From NCBI GenBank assembly GCA_023449275.1, contig JAEXJM010000031.1:1-24386 (forward strand): DNA of 24,386 nucleotides, read 5' to 3'. Position 1 is the stretch's first letter. Each line of letters starts with the position of its first letter. Under the pieces are notes generated by a model, which did no database searches, was not told the DNA's origin, and saw only the letters and a program-made list of their open reading frames with translations. This stretch comes from Pseudomonadota bacterium (GTDB taxonomy: Bacteria; Pseudomonadota; Gammaproteobacteria; Burkholderiales; Burkholderiaceae_D). The position numbers and the translations under genes were made by a program. Shown here one piece after another: positions 1-9,137 of this stretch.

Positions 1-1383
1 GATTCGGCAGATGGAAGAAATTACATTGCAAAAGCCATTGAAAACGGTGCGAAAGCGGTTGTGTACGAATCGGCGGGCTTTGAATGGAATCCGGAGTGGG
101 CGGTGGCTCATCTGGGGGTTGAAGGCTTGAAAGCCAATGCCGGTCCGATTGCCGATGCCTTTTACGGTTCACCAGGCCGTTCCATGTCGATTATTGCAGT
201 GACCGGAACCAATGGGAAAACCTCCACGACGCAATGGATAGCGCAGGCTCTGTCCAGGTTGGGGCGAAAAACGGCCGTAGTCGGTACGCTGGGCGTCTCC
301 ATTTTCAAAGATGGAGTCAGTGGAACCAGTGAAGAAACGGGTTATACGACTCCTGATCAGGTTCAGCTGCAGAGAATACTGGCGGAGTTGCATTCGAAGG
401 AAGTGAAGTATGTCGCTATCGAAGCGTCGTCCATCGGAATCGATCAGGGACGTTTGAATGGACTAACGGTCGATATCGCGCTGTTTACCAATTTCACGCG
501 TGACCATCTCGATTATCACCATGACATGGCATCCTACAAGGCGGCAAAACGTCGCCTGTTCGACTGGCCCGGACTGAAACATGTCGTCATCAATCTTGAT
601 GACGTGATGGGACAGGAGCTGGCAGGAGAACTGAAGCCGAAGATGGCTGTGACGGGATATTCGATCAATGACGCCGATGCGGATATTCCTGTTCTGAAAG
701 CGCTCGATATCCGTAACCGGCCCCAGGGAGATGAATTCAGGATCGAGTCTCCTTATGGCAGGGCCAAAATCAAGACACAACTGATCGGGCGGTTCAATGT
801 CAGCAATGTTCTTGGCGTACTCGGTGTGTTGCTGGCAACGGGCATTCAGTGGGATGCTGCTGTCCAGTCGCTTGCCCATCTGGAAGCACCTCCGGGGCGA
901 ATGCAGCAGATGGGGGGCAAGGACGCGCCGCTTGTCGTGATCGATTTTGCCCATACCCCGGATGCCCTGGAGAAGGGATTGTCCACCTTGCGTCATGTCG
1001 CCAGCGACCGGAATGGAAAACTCTGGTGTGTTTTCGGATGTGGTGGTGACAGGGATCATGGCAAACGTCCGGAGATGGGGCAAAAAGCCGAATCGGCTGA
1101 TGTCATTATTGTCACGAGTGACAATCCGCGTAGCGAAGACCCTAAAAAGATCATTGAGGAAATCGTCTCCGGCATGAGCGGAGTCCCTATTCAGGTGGAA
1201 GACCGGGCCACGGCCATTCTGACGGCGGTCAAACAGGCTTCCAGAAACGACGTCATTTTCGTTGCCGGAAAAGGGCATGAAGCCTATCAGGAGGTCAAAG
1301 GTGTAAAAAGGCCTTTTGCCGATACGGACCATGTCGCACTGGCACTGGCATCGCGCCTGACAACCCAAAAGGTGGAGCCATGA
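1..1383 (+). CDS. murE: UDP-MurNAc-tripeptide (meso-DAP) synthetase, 5' truncated
   Basis: Cytoplasmic Mur ligase that adds meso-diaminopimelate to UDP-MurNAc-L-Ala-D-Glu with ATP. The frame is open from base 1 and the first codons already match the family N-terminal domain (DSADGRNYIAKAIENGAKAV). The true start therefore lies upstream of the window and the GTG at 61 is only an internal codon. The ATP-binding P-loop GTNGKTS is encoded at 205-225. The C-terminal DNPR motif at 1120-1131 is the family signature for meso-DAP rather than lysine specificity. About 460 residues are present, so only a few tens of N-terminal residues are missing. The stop overlaps the murF start as ATGA, which suggests translational coupling within the dcw operon. 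Identity is near certain. Confidence 0.96.
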   Translation, partial: DSADGRNYIAKAIENGAKAVVYESAGFEWNPEWAVAHLGVEGLKANAGPIADAFYGSPGRSMSIIAVTGTNGKTSTTQWIAQALSRLGRKTAVVGTLGVSIFKDGVSGTSEETGYTTPDQVQLQRILAELHSKEVKYVAIEASSIGIDQGRLNGLTVDIALFTNFTRDHLDYHHDMASYKAAKRRLFDWPGLKHVVINLDDVMGQELAGELKPKMAVTGYSINDADADIPVLKALDIRNRPQGDEFRIESPYGRAKIKTQLIGRFNVSNVLGVLGVLLATGIQWDAAVQSLAHLEAPPGRMQQMGGKDAPLVVIDFAHTPDALEKGLSTLRHVASDRNGKLWCVFGCGGDRDHGKRPEMGQKAESADVIIVTSDNPRSEDPKKIIEEIVSGMSGVPIQVEDRATAILTAVKQASRNDVIFVAGKGHEAYQEVKGVKRPFADTDHVALALASRLTTQKVEP

Positions 1384-2747
1384 AAACGACGCTTGGGCAA
1401 CTCCATCAATGGATAAACGGCAGCAGGATGACTGCCGATGTGTCGTTTGACGGTGTTTCGACCGATACACGTCAGGTCGGCAAAGGCAATCTTTTCGTGG
1501 CGTTGAGGGGTGAAAATTTCGATGCGCATGATTTCCTTGCCGATTTGCCTCAAAAAGGGGTCGCGGCTGTCGTGGCAGAACGGATTCCGGAAGCATATCC
1601 CCTTCCATCTCTGCTCGTTTCGGACACACGGATGGCGCTGGGTGAAATGGCAAGGCAATGGCGCAGACAGTTTTCGATACCGGTTGTCGGGGTAACCGGC
1701 AGCAATGGCAAGACGACTGTCAAGGAAATGATCGCGTCCATTTTCAAAACGGCTTTCGGAGAAGACGGACGGCTGGCGACCTCGGGCAATTTCAATAACG
1801 ATATCGGTGTTCCCCTGACCATTTTCAGGATGAATGAAAGCCATCGTGCCGCTGTGATCGAACTGGGCATGAACCATGTCGGGGAAATGGCGTATCTGTC
1901 GGATATTGCCCAGCCGACTGTCGGGCTGGTCAATAACGCACAGCGCGAACATCAGGAATTCATGCAAACGGTTCAGGCCGTTGCAGAAGAAAACGGTACG
2001 GTCATCCGCTCATTGCCGGAAAACGGTACGGCTGTTTTTCCAGCAGATGAACCATATTCCGCCCTGTGGGCAGGATATGCCGCTTCTCGAAGAATCATTA
2101 CGTTCGGACTCTCGGCCGATGCAGATGTTGGCGGGCAGTACAGGAACGAAAACAGCGGTACGTCAGTCGTGATTGAACATGAAGGAAAGACATATGCCGT
2201 CAATCTGGTGACCAGTGGAAAACACAATGTCAAAAACGCCCTGGCAGCGGCGGCGTGTGCTCATGCCGCCGGTATTGACTGGCAAACGATTGTGCAAGGT
2301 CTTGAGGCTTTTTTCCCCGTCCGCGGTCGTCTTGAAAAGAAACTGGCTTTTAATGGTGCACTTCTGATTGACGATACTTATAATGCCAACCCGGATTCGG
2401 TCCGGGCGGCAATTGACGTATTGGCCGAACTCCCCGGGAAAGGCATTTTCGTTCTCGGGGATATGGGCGAAGTTGGCAGCGAAGGTGAGCGTTTCCATGC
2501 GGAAGTCGGCGAATATGCGAGGGAACGTCACATAGGGCATTTCTTCACGTTTGGTGAAATGGCCTGTTTTGCGTCGAAAGCATACGGATACAGCGGCCGG
2601 CATTTCAACGATATGGATGAAATGAATGCCGTACTCAGCCAGTTGCTTGAGCCGGATATGACCGTACTGGTGAAAGGATCGCGTTTCATGAAAATGGAAC
2701 GGGTCGTCAATCGATTGATGGATAAGAACAATAAGGAAGGTAGTTGA
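1380..2747 (+). CDS. murF: UDP-MurNAc-tripeptide:D-Ala-D-Ala ligase
   Basis: Final cytoplasmic Mur ligase, which joins D-Ala-D-Ala (made by Ddl, encoded further down this cluster) to the UDP-MurNAc-tripeptide. The 455-residue protein has the N-terminal substrate domain with STDTR near residue 27, and the P-loop GSNGKTT at 107-113. The central domain carries GNFNNDIGVPLT and the C-terminal domain has the family DDTYNANPDS motif. Length is normal for the family. The ATG overlaps the murE stop by 4 nt and no other start fits. The mraY ATG begins 1 nt after the stop codon. Confidence 0.97.
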   Translation: MKTTLGQLHQWINGSRMTADVSFDGVSTDTRQVGKGNLFVALRGENFDAHDFLADLPQKGVAAVVAERIPEAYPLPSLLVSDTRMALGEMARQWRRQFSIPVVGVTGSNGKTTVKEMIASIFKTAFGEDGRLATSGNFNNDIGVPLTIFRMNESHRAAVIELGMNHVGEMAYLSDIAQPTVGLVNNAQREHQEFMQTVQAVAEENGTVIRSLPENGTAVFPADEPYSALWAGYAASRRIITFGLSADADVGGQYRNENSGTSVVIEHEGKTYAVNLVTSGKHNVKNALAAAACAHAAGIDWQTIVQGLEAFFPVRGRLEKKLAFNGALLIDDTYNANPDSVRAAIDVLAELPGKGIFVLGDMGEVGSEGERFHAEVGEYARERHIGHFFTFGEMACFASKAYGYSGRHFNDMDEMNAVLSQLLEPDMTVLVKGSRFMKMERVVNRLMDKNNKEGS

Positions 2748-2748
2748 T

Positions 2749-3918
2749 ATGCTGCTTTGGCTGGCACAATTTTTTCAACAGGATGTGGGGTTGCTCCGCG
2801 TTTTCAGTTTTATTTCGTTCAGAGCGGTGTTTGCCACATTGACGGCTCTGGCTATTGGGTTGATGGCCGGGCCAGCCGTTATACGTTTGTTGACAAGGTT
2901 GAAAGTCGGGCAGGCGGTTCGCACAGACGGGCCGCAAACGCATCTGGTCAAGTCGGGAACACCAACCATGGGAGGCTTGCTGATTCTGATCGCCATTACG
3001 ATTTCGACACTGTTGTGGTGTGACTGGTCGAACCGGTTTATCTGGATCGTACTGATCGTGACTATCGGATTCGGGATCATCGGTTGGGTCGATGATTACC
3101 GCAAGGTCGTCTATAAAAACCCTAACGGGATGTCCTCCCGGGAAAAATATTTCTGGCAATCCCTGATAGGCATTGTCGCTTCGGTCTATCTGGCCTTTGC
3201 CGTATCGGGACAGTCCAATACTGAAGTCTGGACACTCTTTCTTGATTGGGTTCGCTCTGGCTTCAATATGGACCTGTCGCCCAAGGCGGATTTCATCATT
3301 CCATTTTTCAAAACGATCAGTTATCCGCTGGGTGTCTGGGGATTTATCGCACTGACTTACTTCGTGATCGTCGGAACGAGCAATGCCGTCAATCTGACGG
3401 ATGGTCTCGATGGCCTGACGATCATGCCGACCATTATGGTAGGTACGGCGCTGGGTGTTTTCGCCTATCTGACGGGCCATTCGATTTATTCCCGTTATCT
3501 GTTCATTCCATACATTCCCGGAACAGGCGAGCTGCTGGTTTTCTGTGGTGCGATGGCTGGAGCAGGTCTGGCCTTTCTTTGGTTCAACGCCCATCCGGCA
3601 CAAATGTTTATGGGGGATGTCGGCGCTTTGGCGTTGGGCGGTGCTCTTGGAACGATTGCGGTCATCGTCAGACAGGAAATCGTGCTCTTCATCATGGGCG
3701 GCATTTTTGTAGTGGAAACCATTTCGGTCATGTTGCAAGTGACTTACTTCAAATACACGAAAAAGAAGTATGGAACCGGACGCCGGATATTCCTGATGGC
3801 GCCGCTCCATCATCATTTCGAACAAAAGGGCTGGAAGGAAACTCAGGTGGTTGTCCGTTTCTGGATCATCACCATGATTCTGGTTTTGATTGGTTTATCG
3901 ACTTTGAAGATTAGATGA
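2749..3918 (+). CDS. mraY: phospho-MurNAc-pentapeptide translocase (lipid I synthase)
   Basis: Integral inner-membrane enzyme that transfers phospho-MurNAc-pentapeptide from UDP to undecaprenyl phosphate, giving lipid I. The 389-residue protein is strongly hydrophobic with about ten membrane segments. Diagnostic motifs are VDDYRK (114-119), NAVNLTDGLDGL (212-223), the Mg-site GDVGA beginning at residue 289, and PLHHHFE (352-358). A strong Shine-Dalgarno, AAGGAAGG at 2733-2740, sits 8 nt before the ATG and fixes the start. The murD ATG follows the stop after a single base, in keeping with operon organisation. Confidence 0.97.
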   Translation: MLLWLAQFFQQDVGLLRVFSFISFRAVFATLTALAIGLMAGPAVIRLLTRLKVGQAVRTDGPQTHLVKSGTPTMGGLLILIAITISTLLWCDWSNRFIWIVLIVTIGFGIIGWVDDYRKVVYKNPNGMSSREKYFWQSLIGIVASVYLAFAVSGQSNTEVWTLFLDWVRSGFNMDLSPKADFIIPFFKTISYPLGVWGFIALTYFVIVGTSNAVNLTDGLDGLTIMPTIMVGTALGVFAYLTGHSIYSRYLFIPYIPGTGELLVFCGAMAGAGLAFLWFNAHPAQMFMGDVGALALGGALGTIAVIVRQEIVLFIMGGIFVVETISVMLQVTYFKYTKKKYGTGRRIFLMAPLHHHFEQKGWKETQVVVRFWIITMILVLIGLSTLKIR

Positions 3919-3919
3919 T

Positions 3920-5407
3920 ATGAACTGGGCTGGCAAAAAAATTCTCGTGTTGGGGCTCGGTGAGTCCGGACTGGCAATGGCGCGCTGGAGTGCATATTGC
4001 AAGGCGAGCGTTTGCGTTGCCGATACGAGAGAAAGCCCGGACAGATTGCCGCAATTGCGGGAATGGGTACCGGATTGCCGTTTCATGTCCGGCCCGTTTT
4101 CGGTGAAGGGGCTGAATCAGTTCGATGTCATTGCTGTGAGCCCCGGTTTGCGTCCAGAGGTTGAACTGAAAGATATCCTGCCTTTTGCAAGGGAACACGG
4201 CATTCCTGTCTGGAGCGAAATCGAAATGTTTGCACAGGCCCTTAAGGGGCTGGAAGAAGGAACAGCCTACAAACCGAATATTCTTGCCGTGACCGGAACG
4301 AACGGCAAGACGACAGTGACGAGCCTGACCGGACATATGTGTCGGCGGGCGGGCAAGACGGTTCGGCTGGCAGGCAATATCAGCCCTGCAGCGCTGGATG
4401 TCTTGCTCGACGTCATTGAAAAGAATGAGTTGCCGGATGTCTGGGTTCTGGAATTGTCCAGTTTCCAGTTATTCACGACGTATAGTCTGGAGGCCGATGC
4501 CGCCACTGTTCTGAATCTGACACAGGATCATCTCGACTGGCATGGCAGCATGCAAGCGTATGGTGAAGCCAAGGCCAGAATATTCGGCGCGAAAACGGTT
4601 CGGATATTGAATCGTGAAGATGCTGCTGTCATGAAAATGGCATCCCCTGATTCTCCGGTGCTGACTTTTGGGACAGATGAACCGACTGAGCCCGGTTCTT
4701 TCGGACTGCATCTGGACAGGGATATGGAATGGCTTGCTGTCATGTCTCCCGTCGAGGATGGTATTGTCAGAAGAAACAGAAAGAACGATGTGCCGGTTGA
4801 ATATGCCGTACAGAACCTGATGCCGGCCGGAGCACTGAAAATCCGTGGTCGGCATAATGCCGGCAATGCGCTGGCGGCCCTTGCCTTGTGCCGTGCCATT
4901 CAGTTGCCATTTGCGCCACTGCTGCAGGCATTGAGCGATTATCGGGGTGAGCGGCATCGTGTCGAACTGATCGCTACCGTCAAAACGGTTTCTTATATCG
5001 ATGACAGCAAGGGCACCAATGTCGGTGCGACAGTTGCCGCGGTCAACGGACTGGGTGAAAAAGGGCGCAAAAACATCATCCTGATTGCCGGTGGGCTTGG
5101 AAAGGATCAGGATTTCTCGCCCCTGTCCGATGTCGTTGCACGGTATGTGAAAGCGGTGATGCTGATCGGCAAGGATGCGAAGCAGATTCATGATGCGCTG
5201 GCTGAAACGGGTATACCGCTTGTGTACACCGACAGTCTGGAACACGCTGTGGAAGAAGCGGCAAAGATGGCACAGGAAAACGATACTGTCCTGCTTTCCC
5301 CGGCATGTGCCAGCATGGATATGTTCCGTAACTATGCCCATCGTTCGGAAGTATTTGCCGATGCGGTCAGGGAAGTCGCTTCAGCCTGCGGGGAGGTGAT
5401 GCCATGA
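3920..5407 (+). CDS. murD: UDP-MurNAc-L-alanine:D-glutamate ligase
   Basis: Mur ligase that adds D-glutamate to UDP-MurNAc-L-Ala in the cytoplasm. The N-terminal Rossmann domain begins KKILVLGLGESGLAMARW. The P-loop GTNGKTT lies at 126-132 and is followed by the NLTQDHLDWH motif of the central domain. The C-terminal part carries the YIDDSKGTNVGAT motif typical of MurD. At 495 residues it is longer than the enterobacterial enzyme. The extra length appears to lie in the central domain between about residues 245 and 300, which I recall as common in Burkholderiales. The stop overlaps the ftsW ATG by 4 nt. Confidence 0.96.
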   Translation: MNWAGKKILVLGLGESGLAMARWSAYCKASVCVADTRESPDRLPQLREWVPDCRFMSGPFSVKGLNQFDVIAVSPGLRPEVELKDILPFAREHGIPVWSEIEMFAQALKGLEEGTAYKPNILAVTGTNGKTTVTSLTGHMCRRAGKTVRLAGNISPAALDVLLDVIEKNELPDVWVLELSSFQLFTTYSLEADAATVLNLTQDHLDWHGSMQAYGEAKARIFGAKTVRILNREDAAVMKMASPDSPVLTFGTDEPTEPGSFGLHLDRDMEWLAVMSPVEDGIVRRNRKNDVPVEYAVQNLMPAGALKIRGRHNAGNALAALALCRAIQLPFAPLLQALSDYRGERHRVELIATVKTVSYIDDSKGTNVGATVAAVNGLGEKGRKNIILIAGGLGKDQDFSPLSDVVARYVKAVMLIGKDAKQIHDALAETGIPLVYTDSLEHAVEEAAKMAQENDTVLLSPACASMDMFRNYAHRSEVFADAVREVASACGEVMP

Positions 5408-6642
5408 ACCTCAATCTGAATATGGATGCCGTCAAGGAATTCGTCGGCAATGTTTTCGGCAGCAATTCCAGTCGTGTGACTGCTGCCAAAAATGCCAAGA
5501 TGATGAAGATCGACATTTATCTGATCTGGGCAGTCCTGTCGCTGATGATTCTCGGTCTCATCATGGTTTACTCGGCTTCTATCGCTTTGCCGGATTCACC
5601 GAAATATGCCAGTTACCGGAACGAGCATTTCTTTTTCCGTCAGGCTATTTTCATTGTTCTCGGCCTGATTGCCGCTGTCATGGCGTTCCGCGTCAAAATC
5701 GATACCTGGCAGAAATATGCACCGCTTCTGTTCGTGATGACGTTGTTTTTGTTGTTGCTCGTGCTGATACCGGGAATCGGTAAAGGCGTTAACGGGGCAA
5801 GACGCTGGTTGTCATTCAGGATTTTCAATCTCCAGCCATCCGAACTGATGAAGCTGTTCATCGTTCTTTATGCGGCAGATTACACGGTCAGAAAACAGAA
5901 TTTCATGCACAAGCTGACCAAAGGTTTTTTGCCGATGGCTACCGCACTTGGCCTGATCGGATTGCTGCTTTTGCTGGAACCCGATCTGGGTGCGCTGGGT
6001 GTCGTGATCTGTATTGCGATGGGTATCCTCTTTCTTGGCGGATTCAATGGTATCTGGTTTGGGGGGATAGCAGCGACCCTGGTCGGGATTTTCAGCATGG
6101 TTATTGTCATGTCCCCATGGCGCCGGGAGCGTATTTTCGCGTATCTGAACCCCTGGGATGAAGTCAATGCGCTCGGCAAGGGGTATCAGCTTTCCCATTC
6201 CCTGATTGCATTCGGGCGTGGGGAGATTTTCGGCGTGGGGCTGGGGGGCAGCGTAGAAAAACTGCATTATCTTCCGGAAGCCCATACGGACTTTCTGATG
6301 GCGGTCATCGGTGAAGAACTGGGTTTTGTCGGTGTGGCTGTCGTGGTTGCGCTGTTTTACTGGATTGTCAAACGGGCTTTCGAAATCGGCCGGCAGGCTA
6401 TCGCGATGGACCGGATTTTTGCAGGATTGCTGGCACAGGGTATCGGCATCTGGATCGGTGTGCAGACTTTCATCAATATGGGTGTGAATCTGGGACTGCT
6501 GCCGACGAAAGGCCTGACCTTGCCGCTGATGAGTTATGGCGGATCGGGGATTCTGATCAATTGCGTCGGACTGGCGATCCTGCTCAGGGTCGATTATGAA
6601 AACCGCAAGATCATGCGTGGAGGCGGACGTGAGCGAACGTAA
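5404..6642 (+). CDS. ftsW: SEDS-family septal peptidoglycan glycosyltransferase
   Basis: Inner-membrane SEDS protein that polymerises lipid II at the division septum together with its class B PBP partner FtsI. The 412-residue protein starts with a charged cytoplasmic tail of about 35 residues, followed by roughly ten membrane helices. The signature loop YLPEAHTDF places the catalytic aspartate at residue 296, very close to its known position in E. coli FtsW. SYGGSG near the C-terminus is also a family motif. The start overlaps the murD stop as ATGA. Its 3' end overlaps murG by 14 nt if the murG GTG start is right. Confidence 0.96.
   Translation: MNLNLNMDAVKEFVGNVFGSNSSRVTAAKNAKMMKIDIYLIWAVLSLMILGLIMVYSASIALPDSPKYASYRNEHFFFRQAIFIVLGLIAAVMAFRVKIDTWQKYAPLLFVMTLFLLLLVLIPGIGKGVNGARRWLSFRIFNLQPSELMKLFIVLYAADYTVRKQNFMHKLTKGFLPMATALGLIGLLLLLEPDLGALGVVICIAMGILFLGGFNGIWFGGIAATLVGIFSMVIVMSPWRRERIFAYLNPWDEVNALGKGYQLSHSLIAFGRGEIFGVGLGGSVEKLHYLPEAHTDFLMAVIGEELGFVGVAVVVALFYWIVKRAFEIGRQAIAMDRIFAGLLAQGIGIWIGVQTFINMGVNLGLLPTKGLTLPLMSYGGSGILINCVGLAILLRVDYENRKIMRGGGRERT
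6619..6623 (+). promoter_or_regulatory. Shine-Dalgarno that decides the murG start
   Basis: GGAGG lies inside the last codons of ftsW, 5 nt before the GTG at 6629. The longer frame beginning with ATG at 6596 has no such site and would add residues with no counterpart in MurG. The site therefore favours the GTG. Confidence 0.75.
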
Positions 6643-7711
6643 GAAACTCATGATTATGGCCGCTGGAACGGGAGGACATATTTTCCCGGGGCTGGCCATC
6701 GCCGCAACCATGCAGGAGCGGGGATGGGATGTTAGCTGGCTGGGAACGCAGCATGGCATGGAAGGCAGGATCGTTCCATCTGCCGGTATCGAAATGGATA
6801 CGATCAATTTTGCCGGTTTGAGAGGCAAGGGGCTGGCCCATACGATCAGGGGAAGTATTCAGCTGGCAACCAGTTTCACGGCATGTATCGGCATCATGAA
6901 GCGGCGCAAGCCCGATCTGGTTCTCGGTATGGGCGGGTATGTCACTGTTCCTGGCGGGATGGCCGCCAGAATACTTGGTATTCCTGTCGTGGTCGTCAAT
7001 GCGGATGCCAAACTGTTGTTGTCGAACAGGGCACTGGTATCTTCGGCAAAACATGTCCTGTTCGGTTTTCCGGGAGATTATGGTGAAGCCGCACGGAAAG
7101 CGATTCTGACCGGTAATCCGGTACGGCAGGAAATCCGGGAAATTCCTCATCCTCAGGAACGTTATGCCAAACGGGACGGTGTATTGAACATTATGGTCGT
7201 CGGCGGAAGTCTGGGTGCAAAAGCGTTGAACGATTGCCTGCCTGCCGCATTGGCGTTGTTGCCATTTGAGTCGAGACCGAACGTCACACATCAGACGGGA
7301 AGGGAACAGGTGGCGGCCGTGCGGCAACAGTACAGGAAGGCACAGGTTCATGCAGAAGTGCTCGATTTTATCGATGATATGGCAGCACGTTATGCCAATG
7401 TCGATCTCGTGATCTGCCGGGCCGGCGCGATCACGGTGTCCGAACTGACGGCTGCAGGTGTGGCAAGCATTCTCGTGCCTCTCATCGCGTCGAGTACGTC
7501 GCACCAGAGAGACAACGCCATATTGATGGACAAGGAAGGAGCGGCAACCCATTTGCCGCAAACGAGTTTGACGCCGGAATATCTGGCAGGAATTTTGAAG
7601 GAAATGACCCGCGAAAAGTGCCTTGCGATGGCGAAAACGGCTTATGCACTGGGTAAGCGGGATGCTAATGAAAGAATTGCCGAGGTGCTTGTAAAAGCGG
7701 CAGGCAAATAG
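6629..7711 (+). CDS. murG: lipid II synthase (GlcNAc transferase)
   Basis: Membrane-associated GT-B glycosyltransferase that transfers GlcNAc from UDP-GlcNAc to lipid I, giving lipid II. The GTG start at 6629 gives a 360-residue protein that begins MSERKKLMIMAAGTGGHIFPG, which puts the family GTGGHxxPG loop at residues 13-21. An ATG at 6650 is possible but has no Shine-Dalgarno. The donor-binding motif GAITVSELTAAG is present in the C-terminal domain, followed by the SxSSHQxxNA-type segment (STSHQRDNA). The gene overlaps the ftsW 3' end by 14 nt, and murC starts 13 nt after the stop. Confidence 0.95.
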   Translation: MSERKKLMIMAAGTGGHIFPGLAIAATMQERGWDVSWLGTQHGMEGRIVPSAGIEMDTINFAGLRGKGLAHTIRGSIQLATSFTACIGIMKRRKPDLVLGMGGYVTVPGGMAARILGIPVVVVNADAKLLLSNRALVSSAKHVLFGFPGDYGEAARKAILTGNPVRQEIREIPHPQERYAKRDGVLNIMVVGGSLGAKALNDCLPAALALLPFESRPNVTHQTGREQVAAVRQQYRKAQVHAEVLDFIDDMAARYANVDLVICRAGAITVSELTAAGVASILVPLIASSTSHQRDNAILMDKEGAATHLPQTSLTPEYLAGILKEMTREKCLAMAKTAYALGKRDANERIAEVLVKAAGK

Positions 7712-7724
7712 ACAGATTGAGTGT

Positions 7725-9137
7725 ATGAAACACAAAGTTAAAAGAATCCATTTTGTTGGAATCGGCGGCAGCGGGATGAGCGGCATTGCCGAGGTGCTCG
7801 TCAACCTCGGTTATGAAATCTCCGGTTCCGATCTGACAAGCAACTCTTCCACCCGGCATCTGGCAGCGCTGGGCGCGCACGTCATGCTGGGACATGCTGC
7901 GGAAAATATCGAAAATGCCGATGCAGTTGTCGTTTCAAGCGCTATCAAGGATGACAATCCCGAAGTGCTGGCAGCCCGTAAAAAGAATATTCCTCTGGTG
8001 CCGAGAGCTGTGATGCTGGCTGAACTGATGAGATTGAAACGTGGCATCGCGATTGCGGGAACTCACGGCAAGACGACGACGACCAGTCTGGTTGCCAGCG
8101 TTCTGGCTGAAGGCGGTTTCGATCCGACATTCGTGATCGGCGGGCGTCTGAACAGTGCGGGTGCCAATGCCGGTTTGGGTGCGGGTGACTTTATCGTTGC
8201 GGAAGCGGATGAATCGGATGCTTCTTTCCTGAATCTGTATCCGGTGATCGAAGTCATTACCAATATCGATGCCGACCATATGGATACGTATGGTCACGAT
8301 TTTGCCCGTCTGAAACAGGCTTTCGTCGAGTTTACGCAGCGCCTGCCGTTTTACGGTCGGGTTATGTTATGCATCGATGACAGGAATGTTCGGGAAATCA
8401 GGCCGTTCATTTCCAAACCGGTTACGACCTATGGTTTTCATGAAGAAGCGGATGTCCGGGCGATTGACGCGAAAGCCGAAGGCACCATGATGACGTTTAC
8501 CGTCTTGCAGAAAGACCACCCGCCGATTTCCATTCGGCTGAACCAGCCGGGCATGCATAACGTGCAAAACGCCTGTGCTGTCATTGCCATTGCGCGTGAA
8601 TTGGGTATCGAGGACAGCGCAACGCAAAAAGCGATGGAAGAGTTCAACGGGGTCAACCGGCGTTTTACCCGACTGGGAACGGTACGTCTGCCTCACAAGA
8701 CGGAAACGGCCGGAGCAGAAGTGGAGCTGGTGGATGACTATGGACATCATCCTTCCGAAATGGCAGCGACGATCGCTGCTGCCCGTGGCGCTTATCCGGG
8801 CAGGCGGCTTGTCGTCGCCTTCCAGCCGCATCGTTATACGAGAACCCGTGATTTGTTCGAGGATTTTGTGAAAGTGCTTTCCGGAGCCGATGTGTTGCTT
8901 CTGGGGGAAGTGTACCCGGCAGGGGAGCAGCCGATTGTCGCCGCTGACGGCAGGACGCTGGCCAGAGCCATTCGTGTAGCGGGCAAGGTCGATCCCGTCT
9001 TTGTGGAAAATATGGAGGAAATGCCGGAAGCCGTTTTGAATGTGGTTGAAGACGGCGATATTGTCATCACGATGGGGGCTGGCTCGATCAGCAGTGTTTC
9101 AGGAAAACTCCTGGAAAAGGCTTTGGAAAAACAATGA
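7725..9137 (+). CDS. murC: UDP-MurNAc:L-alanine ligase
   Basis: First Mur ligase of the pathway; adds L-alanine to UDP-MurNAc. The 470-residue protein opens with HFVGIGGSGMSGIAEVL, the UDP-sugar-binding loop. The P-loop GTHGKTTTT lies at 112-120, with histidine in place of the asparagine of MurD and MurE, as is usual for MurC. The central domain contains EADESDASFL and the C-terminal domain FQPHRYTRT, both family motifs. The Shine-Dalgarno in front of the ATG is weak (GAG in the 13-nt spacer), so translation may partly depend on ribosomes leaving murG. The stop overlaps ddlB as ATGA. Confidence 0.97.
   Translation: MKHKVKRIHFVGIGGSGMSGIAEVLVNLGYEISGSDLTSNSSTRHLAALGAHVMLGHAAENIENADAVVVSSAIKDDNPEVLAARKKNIPLVPRAVMLAELMRLKRGIAIAGTHGKTTTTSLVASVLAEGGFDPTFVIGGRLNSAGANAGLGAGDFIVAEADESDASFLNLYPVIEVITNIDADHMDTYGHDFARLKQAFVEFTQRLPFYGRVMLCIDDRNVREIRPFISKPVTTYGFHEEADVRAIDAKAEGTMMTFTVLQKDHPPISIRLNQPGMHNVQNACAVIAIARELGIEDSATQKAMEEFNGVNRRFTRLGTVRLPHKTETAGAEVELVDDYGHHPSEMAATIAAARGAYPGRRLVVAFQPHRYTRTRDLFEDFVKVLSGADVLLLGEVYPAGEQPIVAADGRTLARAIRVAGKVDPVFVENMEEMPEAVLNVVEDGDIVITMGAGSISSVSGKLLEKALEKQ

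Noticed and set aside
463..1653. 396-codon minus-strand frame opposite murE and murF
   Set aside because: Shadow of conserved Mur ligase genes; the composition, rich in H, R and Q, is not protein-like.
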